From NCBI GenBank assembly GCA_910585815.1, contig CAJUFJ010000027.1, positions 1-43,548 of the forward strand: 43,548 bases of DNA. Reading direction: 5' to 3'. Positions 8,472-16,937 of this stretch are shown here, in pieces (the stretch's first letter is position 1; each line of letters begins with the position of its first letter). The position numbers were made by a program, and so were the translations under genes. This DNA is from an uncultured Oscillospiraceae bacterium (GTDB taxonomy: Bacteria; Bacillota; Clostridia; Oscillospirales; Oscillospiraceae). The notes beneath the pieces are model-generated. The model was not told the DNA's origin. It made no database searches and was given only the letters and a program-made list of their open reading frames with translations.

Positions 8472-8522
8472 GCAAAAGAGAAGCTTCAAAGCGGAGAAAA
8501 ACGGGGGTGAAAACGAAGCATA

Positions 8523-9350
8523 TTACCGAACCTCAGCACCCTGGACGCACCATCGCTGCTCCCGCTGATCGCGGACGCAGGTGTATAGGGTGATCATATT
8601 ATTGGTGGAGGGGGCAAGGGCGCTGCGATCTGTCTCGGCCACCTTGGACACGCTGGTAACGGCATAGGTGCGTGTGCCCAGCCGGGTGGTCAGGGTGATT
8701 TTGTCGCCCATCTCCAGGGTATGGATCTGTCCGAAATGGTTGGTCACACCTCGGTTATGCGCGGCCAATGCCACATTGCCATCCCAGATGGAGGTGTCCT
8801 CAAAGTGTCCCGCCCCCTTCTTCAGCGCGGCGCTGTCCGTACCCTGATAGATCTTGACGTTCAGGCCAATGGCGGGTATCTTCAGCGTACCCAGATGCCC
8901 CCCGGTGTAGTAGAGATCGTCTGTCACCTTGGTGTAGCCGCCAGGGCCGGTCACCGTCACGGTAGATGAGCCGGGGACAAAGATGGAGCCGCTGGAACTT
9001 CCACTGCCCATGGCGGGAGGCTGGATTACGCCGGAACCGCCGTTGATGACAGCCCCGGAGACAGGCTGATAGCCCGGGGCCAGATTGGGCGTCAGGGGTG
9101 TGCCGGTGCTCAGCGTGTCGGCACTGTAGCTGCCGAAACCGGGTGGGATGAGGGCGGCGTTCTTGCTCACGTCCTCATTCTTCATGGCGCCGCTGTCAGC
9201 GGTATGCACCACCTCAAAGGACGAAGGTTTGCCATACTCCGGGGTGCTGGGGGCATTGATGCTGTACTCCAAAGGCCCGGCCGCGCTGGCGGGAATTGTG
9301 AGGGCCAGGGACAGGCATAGGGTCGAGAAAAAAACGGTAAACTTTCTCAT
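8523..9350 (-). CDS. class D-like sortase
   Basis: About 275 residues: a signal peptide (MRKFTVFFSTLCLSLALTIP), a Ser/Gly/Thr-rich linker of about 100 residues, then a sortase domain. The catalytic His is in ALAAHNRG, the Cys in ITLYTC, and the Arg in QRWCVQGAEV at the extreme C-terminus. The short domain and TLYTC motif fit class D best. Sortases cut LPxTG-type motifs and join the protein to the wall or to another subunit. The obvious client is the adhesin, which ends in LPRTGY. The start ATG overlaps the TGA of the upstream gene by 4 nt. The long linker between signal peptide and catalytic domain is longer than usual. Confidence 0.85.
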   Translation of the reverse strand: MRKFTVFFSTLCLSLALTIPASAAGPLEYSINAPSTPEYGKPSSFEVVHTADSGAMKNEDVSKNAALIPPGFGSYSADTLSTGTPLTPNLAPGYQPVSGAVINGGSGVIQPPAMGSGSSSGSIFVPGSSTVTVTGPGGYTKVTDDLYYTGGHLGTLKIPAIGLNVKIYQGTDSAALKKGAGHFEDTSIWDGNVALAAHNRGVTNHFGQIHTLEMGDKITLTTRLGTRTYAVTSVSKVAETDRSALAPSTNNMITLYTCVRDQREQRWCVQGAEVR

Positions 9351-10255
9351 TCGGTCTCCTCCTCGTTTTCTTTACGGTGTTTCAAAAACAGGGCGACTCC
9401 AATCCCGGCTCCGCCCACAGCAATGACGCCCAGAGGGATGAGGATCAGGGGCCAGTTGAAGCTGGCCGGAGTCTGAGTATCAGGGGTGGGCTCCGGTTCA
9501 ATCGGCTTGAGCGGCGTACCCTCAAAGATGGCCACATACCGGGTCTTGTTCAGGGCGATCCGGCTGACAGAGCCGGCGTAATCAGCAATGACGGTGTAGC
9601 CTTTGACGTAGCTGCTGGTAGCGGAGCCGGTATAGGTGGCCACTGCGGTGTAGCGGTCGCCCACTGCGTAGCCGTCCATATTTGCGGTGTTGTCGGTCTG
9701 CCAATTGATATTCTGGAGGGTCAAGGTACGCCCGCCGTCCTGGATGGTCTTGGGGATGTTAGCGGTGTCCTGACTGGCCAGATTGGGGTAGCTGCGGGTG
9801 GCGGAGACATCCTTGGTGGAGCTTCCATACCCGGCCACCTCAATCTGGACCGTATCCAGCTGGAGGGCCAGAGTTCCGGTGAGACCATCCTCGGTGACAA
9901 ACTCTTTCTCAGTGGGCAGCAGAGCCAGAACAGACTCCATATCCTTGCTTTTGCTGGGGATGGAGACTGTCTCGGTGTGATACCGCTCCTCATACTCCGG
10001 GGTCTCCTGCTTGAGCAGGTCCACCAGCGTATAGCGGAACCCCTCCTGCTCGAAGTCGGACCGGGCAATGCCGGCAGGGTCTTCCTCCGGGCTCAGGTCA
10101 TAGATTTTGCGCACCTCAGCGCCATCCTCGCTCCTGATAACGGAGGTGGGATAGCAGGCCGGGCTGGGCGGCGGAACTGCGGCGTAAGCGGTGGGGGACA
10201 GTGTCATGGTCAGAATCAGAGCCATGGCGCACAGGGCGGATAATTTTTTCATCAT
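9347..10255 (-). CDS. extracellular protein with C-terminal membrane anchor
   Basis: About 302 residues with a signal peptide (LSALCAMALILTMTLSPTAYA), an extracellular region of about 230 residues, a Pro/Thr/Glu spacer (PIEPEPTPDTQTP), one transmembrane helix (LILIPLGVIAVGGAGIGVAL) and a basic-acidic tail (KHRKENEEETE). I do not recognise a named family. The position in front of the sortase and the layout suggest a cell-surface component of the transfer or adhesion apparatus. The start is the first of two adjacent ATGs after AAGGAGTGAACG. It overlaps the sortase start by ATGA, so the two are translationally coupled. Confidence 0.65.
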   Translation of the reverse strand: MMKKLSALCAMALILTMTLSPTAYAAVPPPSPACYPTSVIRSEDGAEVRKIYDLSPEEDPAGIARSDFEQEGFRYTLVDLLKQETPEYEERYHTETVSIPSKSKDMESVLALLPTEKEFVTEDGLTGTLALQLDTVQIEVAGYGSSTKDVSATRSYPNLASQDTANIPKTIQDGGRTLTLQNINWQTDNTANMDGYAVGDRYTAVATYTGSATSSYVKGYTVIADYAGSVSRIALNKTRYVAIFEGTPLKPIEPEPTPDTQTPASFNWPLILIPLGVIAVGGAGIGVALFLKHRKENEEETE

Positions 10256-10268
10256 CGTTCACTCCTTA

Positions 10269-10628
10269 TCACATTGACATTGAAGGTGCGGGGGGTGCTT
10301 CCTGTTCCTGGTGCCGCTGGGGAAGCTGTTCCAGCGCCTGCTGGTATGCGGCCACAACCGCATCACTGAACTGCTGGTGGAACTCCTTGGTGCAGGGAAA
10401 ACAGATATCCCTGTAACCGTCTCTGCCCTTATAGCTGGGCATAGAGACAAAGGGGCCGTTCTCACTGTCGATTACCTTGACTCCCCGGATGGCAAAGCAG
10501 CCGTTCAGAGTCACCGAGGCATTGGCCAGCACATTTCCGCTGGTACTCACGGAGTAGATCTTCACCTCCAGCTCCATGGGGAGTGTCCCTTGGGCAGGGG
10601 CGCTCTGATGCGTGGTTTTGTTGCTCAT
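10269..10628 (-). CDS. SpoVG-family protein
   Basis: About 119 residues. The core is a SpoVG domain: KIYSVSTSGNVLANASVTLN, then GVKVIDSENGPFVSMPS and YRDICFPCTKEF, collinear with chromosomal SpoVG, a small nucleic-acid-binding regulator. The N-terminal 15 residues and a Gln/Pro-rich C-terminal extension ending PSMSM are extra. Mobile-element copies of SpoVG are common in Clostridia, where they may regulate element genes; that role is inferred. The start is set by AAGGAGGAAAAGATT. The gene lies 13 nt before the surface-protein gene and 13 nt after the unknown gene upstream, inside one operon. Confidence 0.8.
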   Translation of the reverse strand: MSNKTTHQSAPAQGTLPMELEVKIYSVSTSGNVLANASVTLNGCFAIRGVKVIDSENGPFVSMPSYKGRDGYRDICFPCTKEFHQQFSDAVVAAYQQALEQLPQRHQEQEAPPAPSMSM

Positions 10629-10641
10629 AATCTTTTCCTCC

Positions 10642-11295
10642 TTACATTTTCTTATGGTCAAGCCACTCCTGGGTGCGGCGAACCAACATTTTATATTCCC
10701 AATAGGTGAGCTCCAGCGGGACAAAGTGTCCCTTCCTGATTCCGTCTACCCGGTATTTGGATATGACGGGGTAACAGAAGGACTGTTCCGGCGCGGGATA
10801 GCGGCGCTTCAGCTCCGTGGGAGATATCCAGCCGGCGCCGGACAGGTACAGCCAGCGGACGGCGGATTCCGGAATGCCTGGGACGTCAGGCCACAGGCGC
10901 TTGCCCTTCAGCCGCTGTTTGGAGGTGTTCCGATTTCCGGGGACGGGGACCAGCATGTCCGTGGCGAGACAGTAGCGGATATCCAGACAGGACACTAATT
11001 CCCTGGCCAAAGAGATTACGCCCTCCTCCTTTTTCCAAAGGGGGAGGGCGAGGAAGTCCAGAACCAGCGTGTTTTCCCAGGTGGTAGAGCCGGTATTGGT
11101 GGACAGGCGGCGCACCAGCTCCACATCTTGCTCCCCATTACTGAGGCCGAAGACCTTGACGGAGCTGTCCGGTAGGGAGCGGTACTGCTCCAACGCGTCC
11201 CGCCAGTCCAGGAAGCGGGACTGACGCCAGCCCTGTTCACCCTGGGGATCATAGCCCAGCCGCAGGTCATCTATTGTATAAAAGGATAACTTCAA
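10642..11295 (-). CDS. unknown conserved mobile-element protein
   Basis: About 217 residues, no signal peptide or membrane helix, not assigned to a named family. Recognisable blocks are LRLGYDPQGEQGWRQ near the N-terminus, LPDSSVKVFGLSNG, then VLDFLALPLW and an aromatic C-terminal YWEYKMLVRRTQEWL. The TTG at 11295 is preferred because AGAGG lies 8 nt before it; a GTG 9 nt upstream touches the ribosome site. A decayed copy of the LPDSSVKVFGL region lies outside the element at 26.03-26.11 kb, so a related gene was once present there. Confidence 0.6.
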   Translation of the reverse strand: MKLSFYTIDDLRLGYDPQGEQGWRQSRFLDWRDALEQYRSLPDSSVKVFGLSNGEQDVELVRRLSTNTGSTTWENTLVLDFLALPLWKKEEGVISLARELVSCLDIRYCLATDMLVPVPGNRNTSKQRLKGKRLWPDVPGIPESAVRWLYLSGAGWISPTELKRRYPAPEQSFCYPVISKYRVDGIRKGHFVPLELTYWEYKMLVRRTQEWLDHKKM

Positions 11296-11307
11296 TCCAT
11301 TCACCTC

Positions 11308-12066
11308 TCATTGCATTATAAAGCCATCTGCGACAGGGCCGCAGTTCGGCTCTTGATTGGGACCACGAAGCTCCTCCAGCTTTTCCCGCGCCCAGTCCGG
11401 CAGATACTGCTCATCCAGCACCCCCAAAAAGTCATCCCGGTTCCAGCGGGTCTTCTCACCGTCGCCCAGACAGGTGGCATAGACCGCACGGCCTCTGGAC
11501 TCAGGAGAACATCCAAAGCCACCCTCGCCATACCAGAGCATGTTTTTGGGGGACCAGAAGCTTTCCCGCAAAGTGTGAGGATTCATCACCAGCACCTTGT
11601 CCTTGAAATCCTGTTCATGCCGCTTACCAACACAGTGCTCCAGGCCGAACAACCCCAATACCTGGTACGCTTCTCGGACCTGACCGATGAACCCCTCCAA
11701 AAGCTGGGCGGCGGTGTCCACCGCATAGCAACAGTTATATTTGCCATCCGGGGGCACAAACGTCCCCTGACCCCACTGGTAAATTGCGTCGCTGACCAGA
11801 TGTCCGCAGGCAGACTTCTTGAGTTCTTTCAGGGAATTGGCGAGGACGAAGTTTACCCGCTTAAAGCCGAACTCCTCCAGTACAGACTGGGCGCTGCCCT
11901 CTTTCAGTACCCCACTGGATTCATCGAAATGCTCCTGAACGGCCTGTTCTATGGCGCGTGCGCAGCGGACATTCTCCCGAAAGCTGTCCTCATGCATCTG
12001 TGTTTCCTTTTGGCGTCTGGCCTCCGCCCTGGAGTTAGGGTAGAGGTAGAGAAAGTCAGCTTCCAT
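11308..12066 (-). CDS. DUF3849-domain protein
   Basis: About 252 residues. The N-terminal half matches DUF3849: YLYPNSRAEARRQ, then ARAIEQAVQEHFD and EFGFKRVNFVLANSL. The second half is a separate module (VLVMNPHTLRESFW, RAVYATCLGDGEKTRWNR, FLGVLDEQYLPDWA). Such modules are parts of the large polyvalent proteins of conjugative elements and phages, thought to act on host defence during entry; no activity is proven. The ATG lies inside the end of the upstream gene, whose last codons contain the GGAGG ribosome site, so translation is coupled. It ends in FIMQ. Confidence 0.7.
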   Translation of the reverse strand: MEADFLYLYPNSRAEARRQKETQMHEDSFRENVRCARAIEQAVQEHFDESSGVLKEGSAQSVLEEFGFKRVNFVLANSLKELKKSACGHLVSDAIYQWGQGTFVPPDGKYNCCYAVDTAAQLLEGFIGQVREAYQVLGLFGLEHCVGKRHEQDFKDKVLVMNPHTLRESFWSPKNMLWYGEGGFGCSPESRGRAVYATCLGDGEKTRWNRDDFLGVLDEQYLPDWAREKLEELRGPNQEPNCGPVADGFIMQ

Positions 12067-12562
12067 AGATGATATCCTCCAGTATCATGTGTTCTTCCAG
12101 CTCGCCCAGACAGCTCCCTGCATCACCGAAGATGTCCAGCAGCTCGAGAGGCACATCCCGCAGGTCATAGCGGTAGCCGGCTGCCGAGATGATCACAGAG
12201 CCAGACGCCTCATGCACCTTGGCGCACAGCTTGGCATCCTCCGGGATGCCCGCCTCCTGGCGCAGGTAGCCGGGCAGATCAATGGATTCCTCCTCCAATG
12301 CGTCATAGGGGCAGCCACTTTCTTCGCAGTTCTCGCAGGGGCCGCAGACTTTGGCCAGATGCGCATACAGCTCCTCTGCCGTATTGTGGAGCTGCTTCGC
12401 CACAGAAATCAGTTCAGGTGCGGTCAGTTGTCCCTTCAGCAGGACCAGAGCGTAGCCCAGCGTATGCAGCTCCACCTTCTCACCGTAAGGAATATGACTC
12501 AGATTCAGGGCAGCGGTAGGGATTCGGAGCCCCTGGGGGGCGGATTCACAGATGAATTTCAT
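12056..12562 (-). CDS. unknown protein with Cys cluster and AbrB-like N-terminus
   Basis: About 168 residues. The first 45 residues (GLRIPTAALNLSHIPYGEKV) look like a swapped-hairpin AbrB/SpoVT-type segment, as in small DNA-binding regulators. The middle carries CGPCENCEESGCP, a four-cysteine cluster that could bind metal. The C-terminal part (GYRYDLRDVPLELLDIFG) is acidic. No named family is certain. The start is the ATG after GGAGGAAAACG. The last codons carry the ribosome site for the DUF3849 gene, and the two genes overlap by 11 nt. It sits directly after the Dam-type methyltransferase gene. Confidence 0.6.
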   Translation of the reverse strand: MKFICESAPQGLRIPTAALNLSHIPYGEKVELHTLGYALVLLKGQLTAPELISVAKQLHNTAEELYAHLAKVCGPCENCEESGCPYDALEEESIDLPGYLRQEAGIPEDAKLCAKVHEASGSVIISAAGYRYDLRDVPLELLDIFGDAGSCLGELEEHMILEDIIYGS

Positions 12563-12578
12563 ATCGTTTTCCTCCATA

Positions 12579-13391
12579 TCAGTCGAATAAATTGATTTGT
12601 CTGGGCAGATACAGTCCACGCTCGTCCATGTCGTAGTTGGCAATGAAGACCTCGGAAAACTGGCAGTTGGGATCATATCGCTGTTTGATGTTGTTCAACC
12701 TGGTTACCGCCTCAATCTGGATGCCCGGGGCGTTGTAAAGGTCACGGACAAAGGCGTCGTCATTGTATGACAGCAGGAACTTTCCATCTATGTCCAGCAG
12801 AGCATCCCGCAGGCGGATGTGATCCTTCTCTGTAAATCCACCCTCCCCAATGTTCTGGTAATACCCCTCAGTGGAGTGATAGGGCGGATCGCAGTAAAAC
12901 AGGCTGTCCTCCCGGTCGTAATGGTGGATGAGCCGTGCAAAGTCCTGATTCTCCACCACTACATCCTTCAGCCGACGGTGGGCCTGCTGGATCAGCGGGA
13001 AATTGGCCCACATATCGTGGGGCTGGCTTCCGAAGCTCTTGAGACCGGAGGCGTAGCTGTGCCGGATGATTTGATAGAACCAGGCCGCTCTTTGGATATC
13101 TGTGGCGGGCCGGCGCGTGTCCAGGGCTCTGCGTATCCGGTCAAAATCCTCGCGGGAGTTGAGGACATATTCCAGGGCGTTGATGAGCAGGTCTGGCTTG
13201 TCCCGCACGCATCGGTACAGGTTGGCCAGCAGACCATTGAAATCGTTATAGACCTCAAAGTCCCTGCGGGGCGGCTTGTGGAACAGCACCCAGCCGCCCC
13301 CTCCGAAGACCTCGATGTACCGGGAATAGTTCAGGGGGAATCGTTTGACCACCGCCTCGCGCAGAGCTTTCTTCCCGCCTACCCAGCTCAT
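12579..13391 (-). CDS. Dam-type N6-adenine DNA methyltransferase (D12 class)
   Basis: About 270 residues, the usual size of D12-class adenine methyltransferases. Features are SWVGGKKALR at the N-terminus, motif I YIEVFGGGGWVLF (cofactor binding), motif IV DPPYHS (catalysis) and the C-terminal YDPNCQFSEVFIANYD segment. There is no visible partner endonuclease, so it is an orphan enzyme, probably masking the element from host restriction or regulating it. The ATG is 9 nt after the stop of the winged-helix gene; a perfect GGAGGTGATC lies further upstream than normal (about 19 nt), so the start is slightly uncertain. The target site cannot be deduced here. Confidence 0.85.
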   Translation of the reverse strand: MSWVGGKKALREAVVKRFPLNYSRYIEVFGGGGWVLFHKPPRRDFEVYNDFNGLLANLYRCVRDKPDLLINALEYVLNSREDFDRIRRALDTRRPATDIQRAAWFYQIIRHSYASGLKSFGSQPHDMWANFPLIQQAHRRLKDVVVENQDFARLIHHYDREDSLFYCDPPYHSTEGYYQNIGEGGFTEKDHIRLRDALLDIDGKFLLSYNDDAFVRDLYNAPGIQIEAVTRLNNIKQRYDPNCQFSEVFIANYDMDERGLYLPRQINLFD

Positions 13392-13399
13392 AAAGCTGT

Positions 13400-13720
13400 T
13401 CAGGGGGGATCACCTCCAGCGCAGCCAGTCTCGCTGAACTTTTCCAGCGCCGTCTCCAGACCGGCGATGGCCTTCTCCAGGCCAGTGACCATCTGTCTCA
13501 GCTGGCGGATGGTGGTGTAGACCTCGCCGGCGGTGGCAGCGTAGAAGTAGCCCTGCCGGTCGCTGGCAATGGGGACGCCCTTCCGCCTGAGCCGGTTGAC
13601 CAGCTTGCGCAGGTCCGTGCCGCTCAGGCCCAGCGCCTTCTCCAGTTCCGCGCCGCCTACCCGGTATTTCCTGCCGGAACAGGCCCCCTTCAGGTAGCTC
13701 AAAAGTCGTTCTTCTCTCAT
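13400..13720 (-). CDS. winged-helix DNA-binding protein with coiled-coil tail
   Basis: About 106 residues. Residues 1-60 form a winged helix: ERLLSYLKGA, LEKALGLSGTDLRKLVNRLR, then the wing KGVPIASDRQGYFYA. Residues 70-100 are a heptad-rich helix (IRQLRQMVTGLEKAIAGLETAL), likely for dimerisation. A transcriptional regulator role is inferred. It is the first gene of the methyltransferase/DUF3849/SpoVG run, just after the strong terminator that ends the anti-defence operon. AAGGAGTAAATC sets the start. The last codons contain GGAGGTGATC, the ribosome site for the methyltransferase gene. Confidence 0.65.
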   Translation of the reverse strand: MREERLLSYLKGACSGRKYRVGGAELEKALGLSGTDLRKLVNRLRRKGVPIASDRQGYFYAATAGEVYTTIRQLRQMVTGLEKAIAGLETALEKFSETGCAGGDPP

Positions 13721-13762
13721 GATTTACTCCTTTCCCGGGGCCGCTTTCCCGAAAAAGGACAT

Positions 13763-13806
13763 AAAAAAACAGGGGCCGCTGATTCCTCCCGGAAAAACGG
13801 CCCCTG
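13763..13806 (-). terminator. strong terminator of the anti-defence operon
   Basis: On the minus strand CAGGGGCCG and CGGCCCCTG form a perfect 9-bp stem, followed by seven T. It stops transcription arriving from the genes at 14-25 kb. The 185 nt between this hairpin and the last gene hold only a doubtful 27-codon frame (13903-13986) that begins shortly after a GGTGGAATGGAG stretch. Confidence 0.8.
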
Positions 13807-13990
13807 ATGGTATTTTTATAGTCGTATGCGTTTAGGCGAGTGTCCGGTTGGTCAGCGGGATTGCATCAATTCTCTCTGTCCCGCCTACATTTAGACGTTC
13901 GGTCATTTCACAGCGGGATATTCAATCACAGCAGTGGAGATTTTGGGAGATATCCAGAGCGGATTTCGGGCTGCAGCAATCCTCATAATA

Positions 13991-15202
13991 TTACTTCATC
14001 TCCATTCCACCCTGACGGAGCATATTCTCCGCTGACAGGACCGGCTGGTGATCCTCGCGCTCAATCAGCCCGTATGGAGTCAAAACGCCGCCGCATTTTT
14101 CGATCAGCGCCTGTCCATACGAATACAGATTCAAATGAGGGGTAAGGGTTTCCGCAGTTTCAGCGCAGAGGACAACAGACAGCTCCCCCTTCGCCACTTC
14201 GATGGGGGAGCTGTACCGCGGGGAGAAGATGTAGTTGTCCAGAGAGTCCATAAGCGTTTCGGCACTCCGAAGGTCCTTGCAGTCCGTGGCTTCCAGAAGG
14301 GCTTTATATGCGGCCAGGGCCTGCGGCTCCAGATCCGCCAGCCCCTGTGCCATTTGGTTGAGGAAGTCAATCCCCTCCTCAGTGTCGGAGATTATGTCTG
14401 CCAGTGCGGGGACGCAACAGTCCAGACAGCTCCAGCCCACCTCCCGCCAGTCCCAGGCCTCCACAGCCTCCAATACGGTGTCCAGTGTCTCTTGCGAGGC
14501 GGGCAGCTTCAGCTGGACGCTCTTGCCGCTGTCATAGCCGGCATCGTCAAAGAAACCCTTTGATAGTTCCAGCAGGATGGCGTAGTCCGGCGTTTTAGGT
14601 GTCAGATCCAGCGATTTATATACCTCCACCAGCGCATCACACTGTTTTGCATAGCCACCGGGATGGTCCGCGCTGCGTTCTATGAATACACCTCCCTCCC
14701 GCAGGCGGTGTTCCCGCCCAATCTGTTCGAAATCTAGCAGATTGAACGCTGCATCCGGAAGATTCTCCAGTTCAGGAAGAAATCCATTTTCCACGCAGAA
14801 GAGACCCAACTGGGAGTCGTTCAGGGCCGTATCCACTACATGACAGCAATTCGTGTTATGGGCGATGTCAATCAAACTTGAGATTGGGATAGTCTGATTT
14901 TTCCTATGTTCTATGGCCAGAAGTCCCACGAAGGCGGTGCATTGCCGTTCATCCAGCTCTGACAGCTTCTGCGCCAGAGCGTTCAGGTCCTGCAGCCCGC
15001 AGTTGTCGTTCAGAACAGAGGACAGTTCTTCGAACTGGCGGTACTCTGTAATCTCCCAGTATGGGATTTCGCCCTCGGCCAGCCGGAGCTTATCAATGGC
15101 GTCCCGCATCTCATAAGGCGTTGTGGGGAGAGACAGCTCCGCGCAAGCACCGCTGTCTGGCTGATCCTGCCTGGCCAGATAGATATCGAATACCTTATCC
15201 AA
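13991..15202 (-). CDS. ArdA-like repeat protein
   Basis: About 403 residues, cytoplasmic. It has two or more copies of a helical module in which LPxTxxExxxA is followed by DLNALAQKLSELDERQCTAF. The same module occurs in the ArdA paralogues of this operon, which makes this a divergent ArdA relative. ArdA proteins mimic DNA and inhibit type I restriction enzymes; this protein is acidic overall, consistent with mimicry, but the function is inferred. The start is a TTG placed over the end of the upstream gene (TTGGATAA), 7 nt after GGAGGG. The tail reads GGMEMK although no clear gene follows. It is the last gene of the operon. Confidence 0.65.
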   Translation of the reverse strand: MDKVFDIYLARQDQPDSGACAELSLPTTPYEMRDAIDKLRLAEGEIPYWEITEYRQFEELSSVLNDNCGLQDLNALAQKLSELDERQCTAFVGLLAIEHRKNQTIPISSLIDIAHNTNCCHVVDTALNDSQLGLFCVENGFLPELENLPDAAFNLLDFEQIGREHRLREGGVFIERSADHPGGYAKQCDALVEVYKSLDLTPKTPDYAILLELSKGFFDDAGYDSGKSVQLKLPASQETLDTVLEAVEAWDWREVGWSCLDCCVPALADIISDTEEGIDFLNQMAQGLADLEPQALAAYKALLEATDCKDLRSAETLMDSLDNYIFSPRYSSPIEVAKGELSVVLCAETAETLTPHLNLYSYGQALIEKCGGVLTPYGLIEREDHQPVLSAENMLRQGGMEMK

Positions 15203-16178
15203 AGGTCATCCCTCCCATCAGCTGTGGAGTCTGCTCATAGGTCCTGGGATCAGCGGCGGGGGAGTCCCAGCCATGGATGCAGCCGCCCAGCATAGCATGT
15301 TCCTGAGCCTTGCTAATCCCACGGCATTGGTTGCGGTAGTCCGCCATGTGCCGGTTCAGGCCGGGCTTTTTACTGCTGTGCTCCGATACCTGATAGCCGG
15401 CGTCTCTCGTAATACAGATCAGGGAGCCGTCATCCGGCAGCACAGAGAAGCACATATCCGGGAGCCGCTCAGCGAAATGGGGATCAAAGCGGTCCTGTTC
15501 CGGCATGATGCTCCAGTCCTTGCTCTGCCACAGGTGGACGTACAGTTCACAGCTATCTCCGATGCCGATATTGCGCTGCTCAAAGCCCTCGCCCCAGCCG
15601 TCCGACATCTGCCCGCCCAGATAATCGGCCAGAGTGTCCAGCTCCGCGGGAGTAAGCGTCTCTGTTACCTTGCACTCCGCTACCGTCCAGAGCCGGCCTT
15701 CCCGTTCCTCTATGGTGAATAGAACGGAGCGGACCTTGCGATCCACGGCATCATCTTCTCCGTACCAGTGCATAATGCCGCGCTCTGCTTCTTCCGGCAT
15801 CCGCTCCCGAATCAGGGCGGCCAGGATGCTGTCCGCGTAGTTACGAAGATCCCGCCCGTCCAGAAGGATACCACCCTCATCCATGCCGCCGTATCCATCC
15901 GACTCAAAGAGGTCAGCGGTCACGGGTGCGTACAGCTTCAGCGTCTGGAGGTGCTGGGGCAGGACAGAGAAGCTGTCCACCCCCAGCACCAGATTCAGGC
16001 TGCGGCCGCTGTCCCAGTTCACCAGGAAGTGGCCGGCGTCGTCGATGCCCTCCAGCGTCCCCATGCTCCCAGGCTCCACCGGGCAGGGGTCATCCTTCAT
16101 CTCTCTAAGTTTGATCCGGCTGCCCTGCGGGAACTGCTCCCGCAGGAACTCCAGCCATTCTTTCGGTATCCGGTCCAT
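15195..16178 (-). CDS. DUF4314 protein with QMSDGWGEGFEQ domain
   Basis: About 327 residues. Residues 12-75 are a DUF4314 domain (SRIKLREMKDDPCPVEPGSM, then GHFLVNWDSGRSL and GVDSFSVLP), a small beta-barrel-like module of mobile elements. Residues 100-240 hold the domain shared with the protein at 1.6-2.1 kb (LADYLGGQMSDGWGEGFEQR). The C-terminal region is Cys/His-containing (NQCRGISKAQEHAM, GGCIHGWDSP). The start ATG lies 6 nt after GGAGGGG, which is inside the last codons of the gene upstream. The tail MGGMTFG encodes the ribosome site of the gene downstream. Molecular function unknown. Confidence 0.7.
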   Translation of the reverse strand: MDRIPKEWLEFLREQFPQGSRIKLREMKDDPCPVEPGSMGTLEGIDDAGHFLVNWDSGRSLNLVLGVDSFSVLPQHLQTLKLYAPVTADLFESDGYGGMDEGGILLDGRDLRNYADSILAALIRERMPEEAERGIMHWYGEDDAVDRKVRSVLFTIEEREGRLWTVAECKVTETLTPAELDTLADYLGGQMSDGWGEGFEQRNIGIGDSCELYVHLWQSKDWSIMPEQDRFDPHFAERLPDMCFSVLPDDGSLICITRDAGYQVSEHSSKKPGLNRHMADYRNQCRGISKAQEHAMLGGCIHGWDSPAADPRTYEQTPQLMGGMTFG

Positions 16179-16937
16179 TTACATCCCCTCCATTTTTATA
16201 TCGGTTTGCGGCCCATTCCTCTGTGGGGGACCACCCTCACGGGCCTTTTGAATGTCCGGACAGTCGGAGAACCACATTGTGTGCTGAGACTTCAGATGGA
16301 ACTCCACAGCGCCCGGTTCCAGGTACTTTTCGCACAGACGAGGAAGATACTCCTCGATCTCATCCCATTCGTAGGGGTAGTCGACACCTTCTCCATAGGT
16401 AATATCTTTTTTTAACTCCGCTACCAGTGCTTTGTATGCGTCCGGGTCCGTGTTTTCATAGATGTCCTTGCCGGTCAAATGCTTCATTGTTTCGTTTCCA
16501 ATGTAGGACAATTCCTCGAACTGGCAGCCTCCATAGGCTTCCACATCCGCCATAGAGTCCGGATCGGCCAACGCGGCCAGGTAGACTTCCTCGCCCTGGG
16601 CGATGAGCCATGCACGGAAGTCGATGAAACTGTCGTCTGAGCAGCCGTTTTCGCACATCAGCGAGGCAGCGGTCCACAGCCCATACTGATATGATAAACT
16701 CATGTACCCGTTCAGAATGTCGTGGAAGTCCTGTGTCTGCTGGGGGCCGCGGGCAATGAGCTGACTGGTCAGCCAATTGATGGATGAGCCCATATTCTGA
16801 CCGCATTCCTTCTTTGCCCCGGCAATCAGCTCCCAGAAATCGGACTTGCTCATTTCCATCCCAGCAAGCAATTCATCAATGGTATTGCGGCGGGTGTTCT
16901 CACACTGGACCGGCGCTGTCTGTTCTCTGTTATCCAA
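16179..16937 (-). CDS. DUF4240-domain protein
   Basis: About 252 residues. The DUF4240 domain is clear: MSKSDFWELIAGAKKE, then GCSDDSFIDFRAWLIAQG and AALADPDSMADVEAYGG. DUF4240 occurs in bacterial proteins of unknown function, sometimes linked to defence or anti-defence loci. A C-terminal helical part follows (DEIEEYLPRLCEKYLEPGAV). The start is the TTG in TTGGATAAC, overlapping the upstream stop, 8 nt after GGAGG. The ATG-started longer frame would run far into the previous gene. The tail KMEGM contains the ribosome site of the DUF4314 gene. Confidence 0.75.
   Translation of the reverse strand: MDNREQTAPVQCENTRRNTIDELLAGMEMSKSDFWELIAGAKKECGQNMGSSINWLTSQLIARGPQQTQDFHDILNGYMSLSYQYGLWTAASLMCENGCSDDSFIDFRAWLIAQGEEVYLAALADPDSMADVEAYGGCQFEELSYIGNETMKHLTGKDIYENTDPDAYKALVAELKKDITYGEGVDYPYEWDEIEEYLPRLCEKYLEPGAVEFHLKSQHTMWFSDCPDIQKAREGGPPQRNGPQTDIKMEGM

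Noticed and set aside
13903..13986. 27-codon frame after the last anti-defence gene
   Set aside because: Ribosome site poorly spaced, no recognisable homology; possibly the stump of a lost coupled gene, but not supported as a gene.
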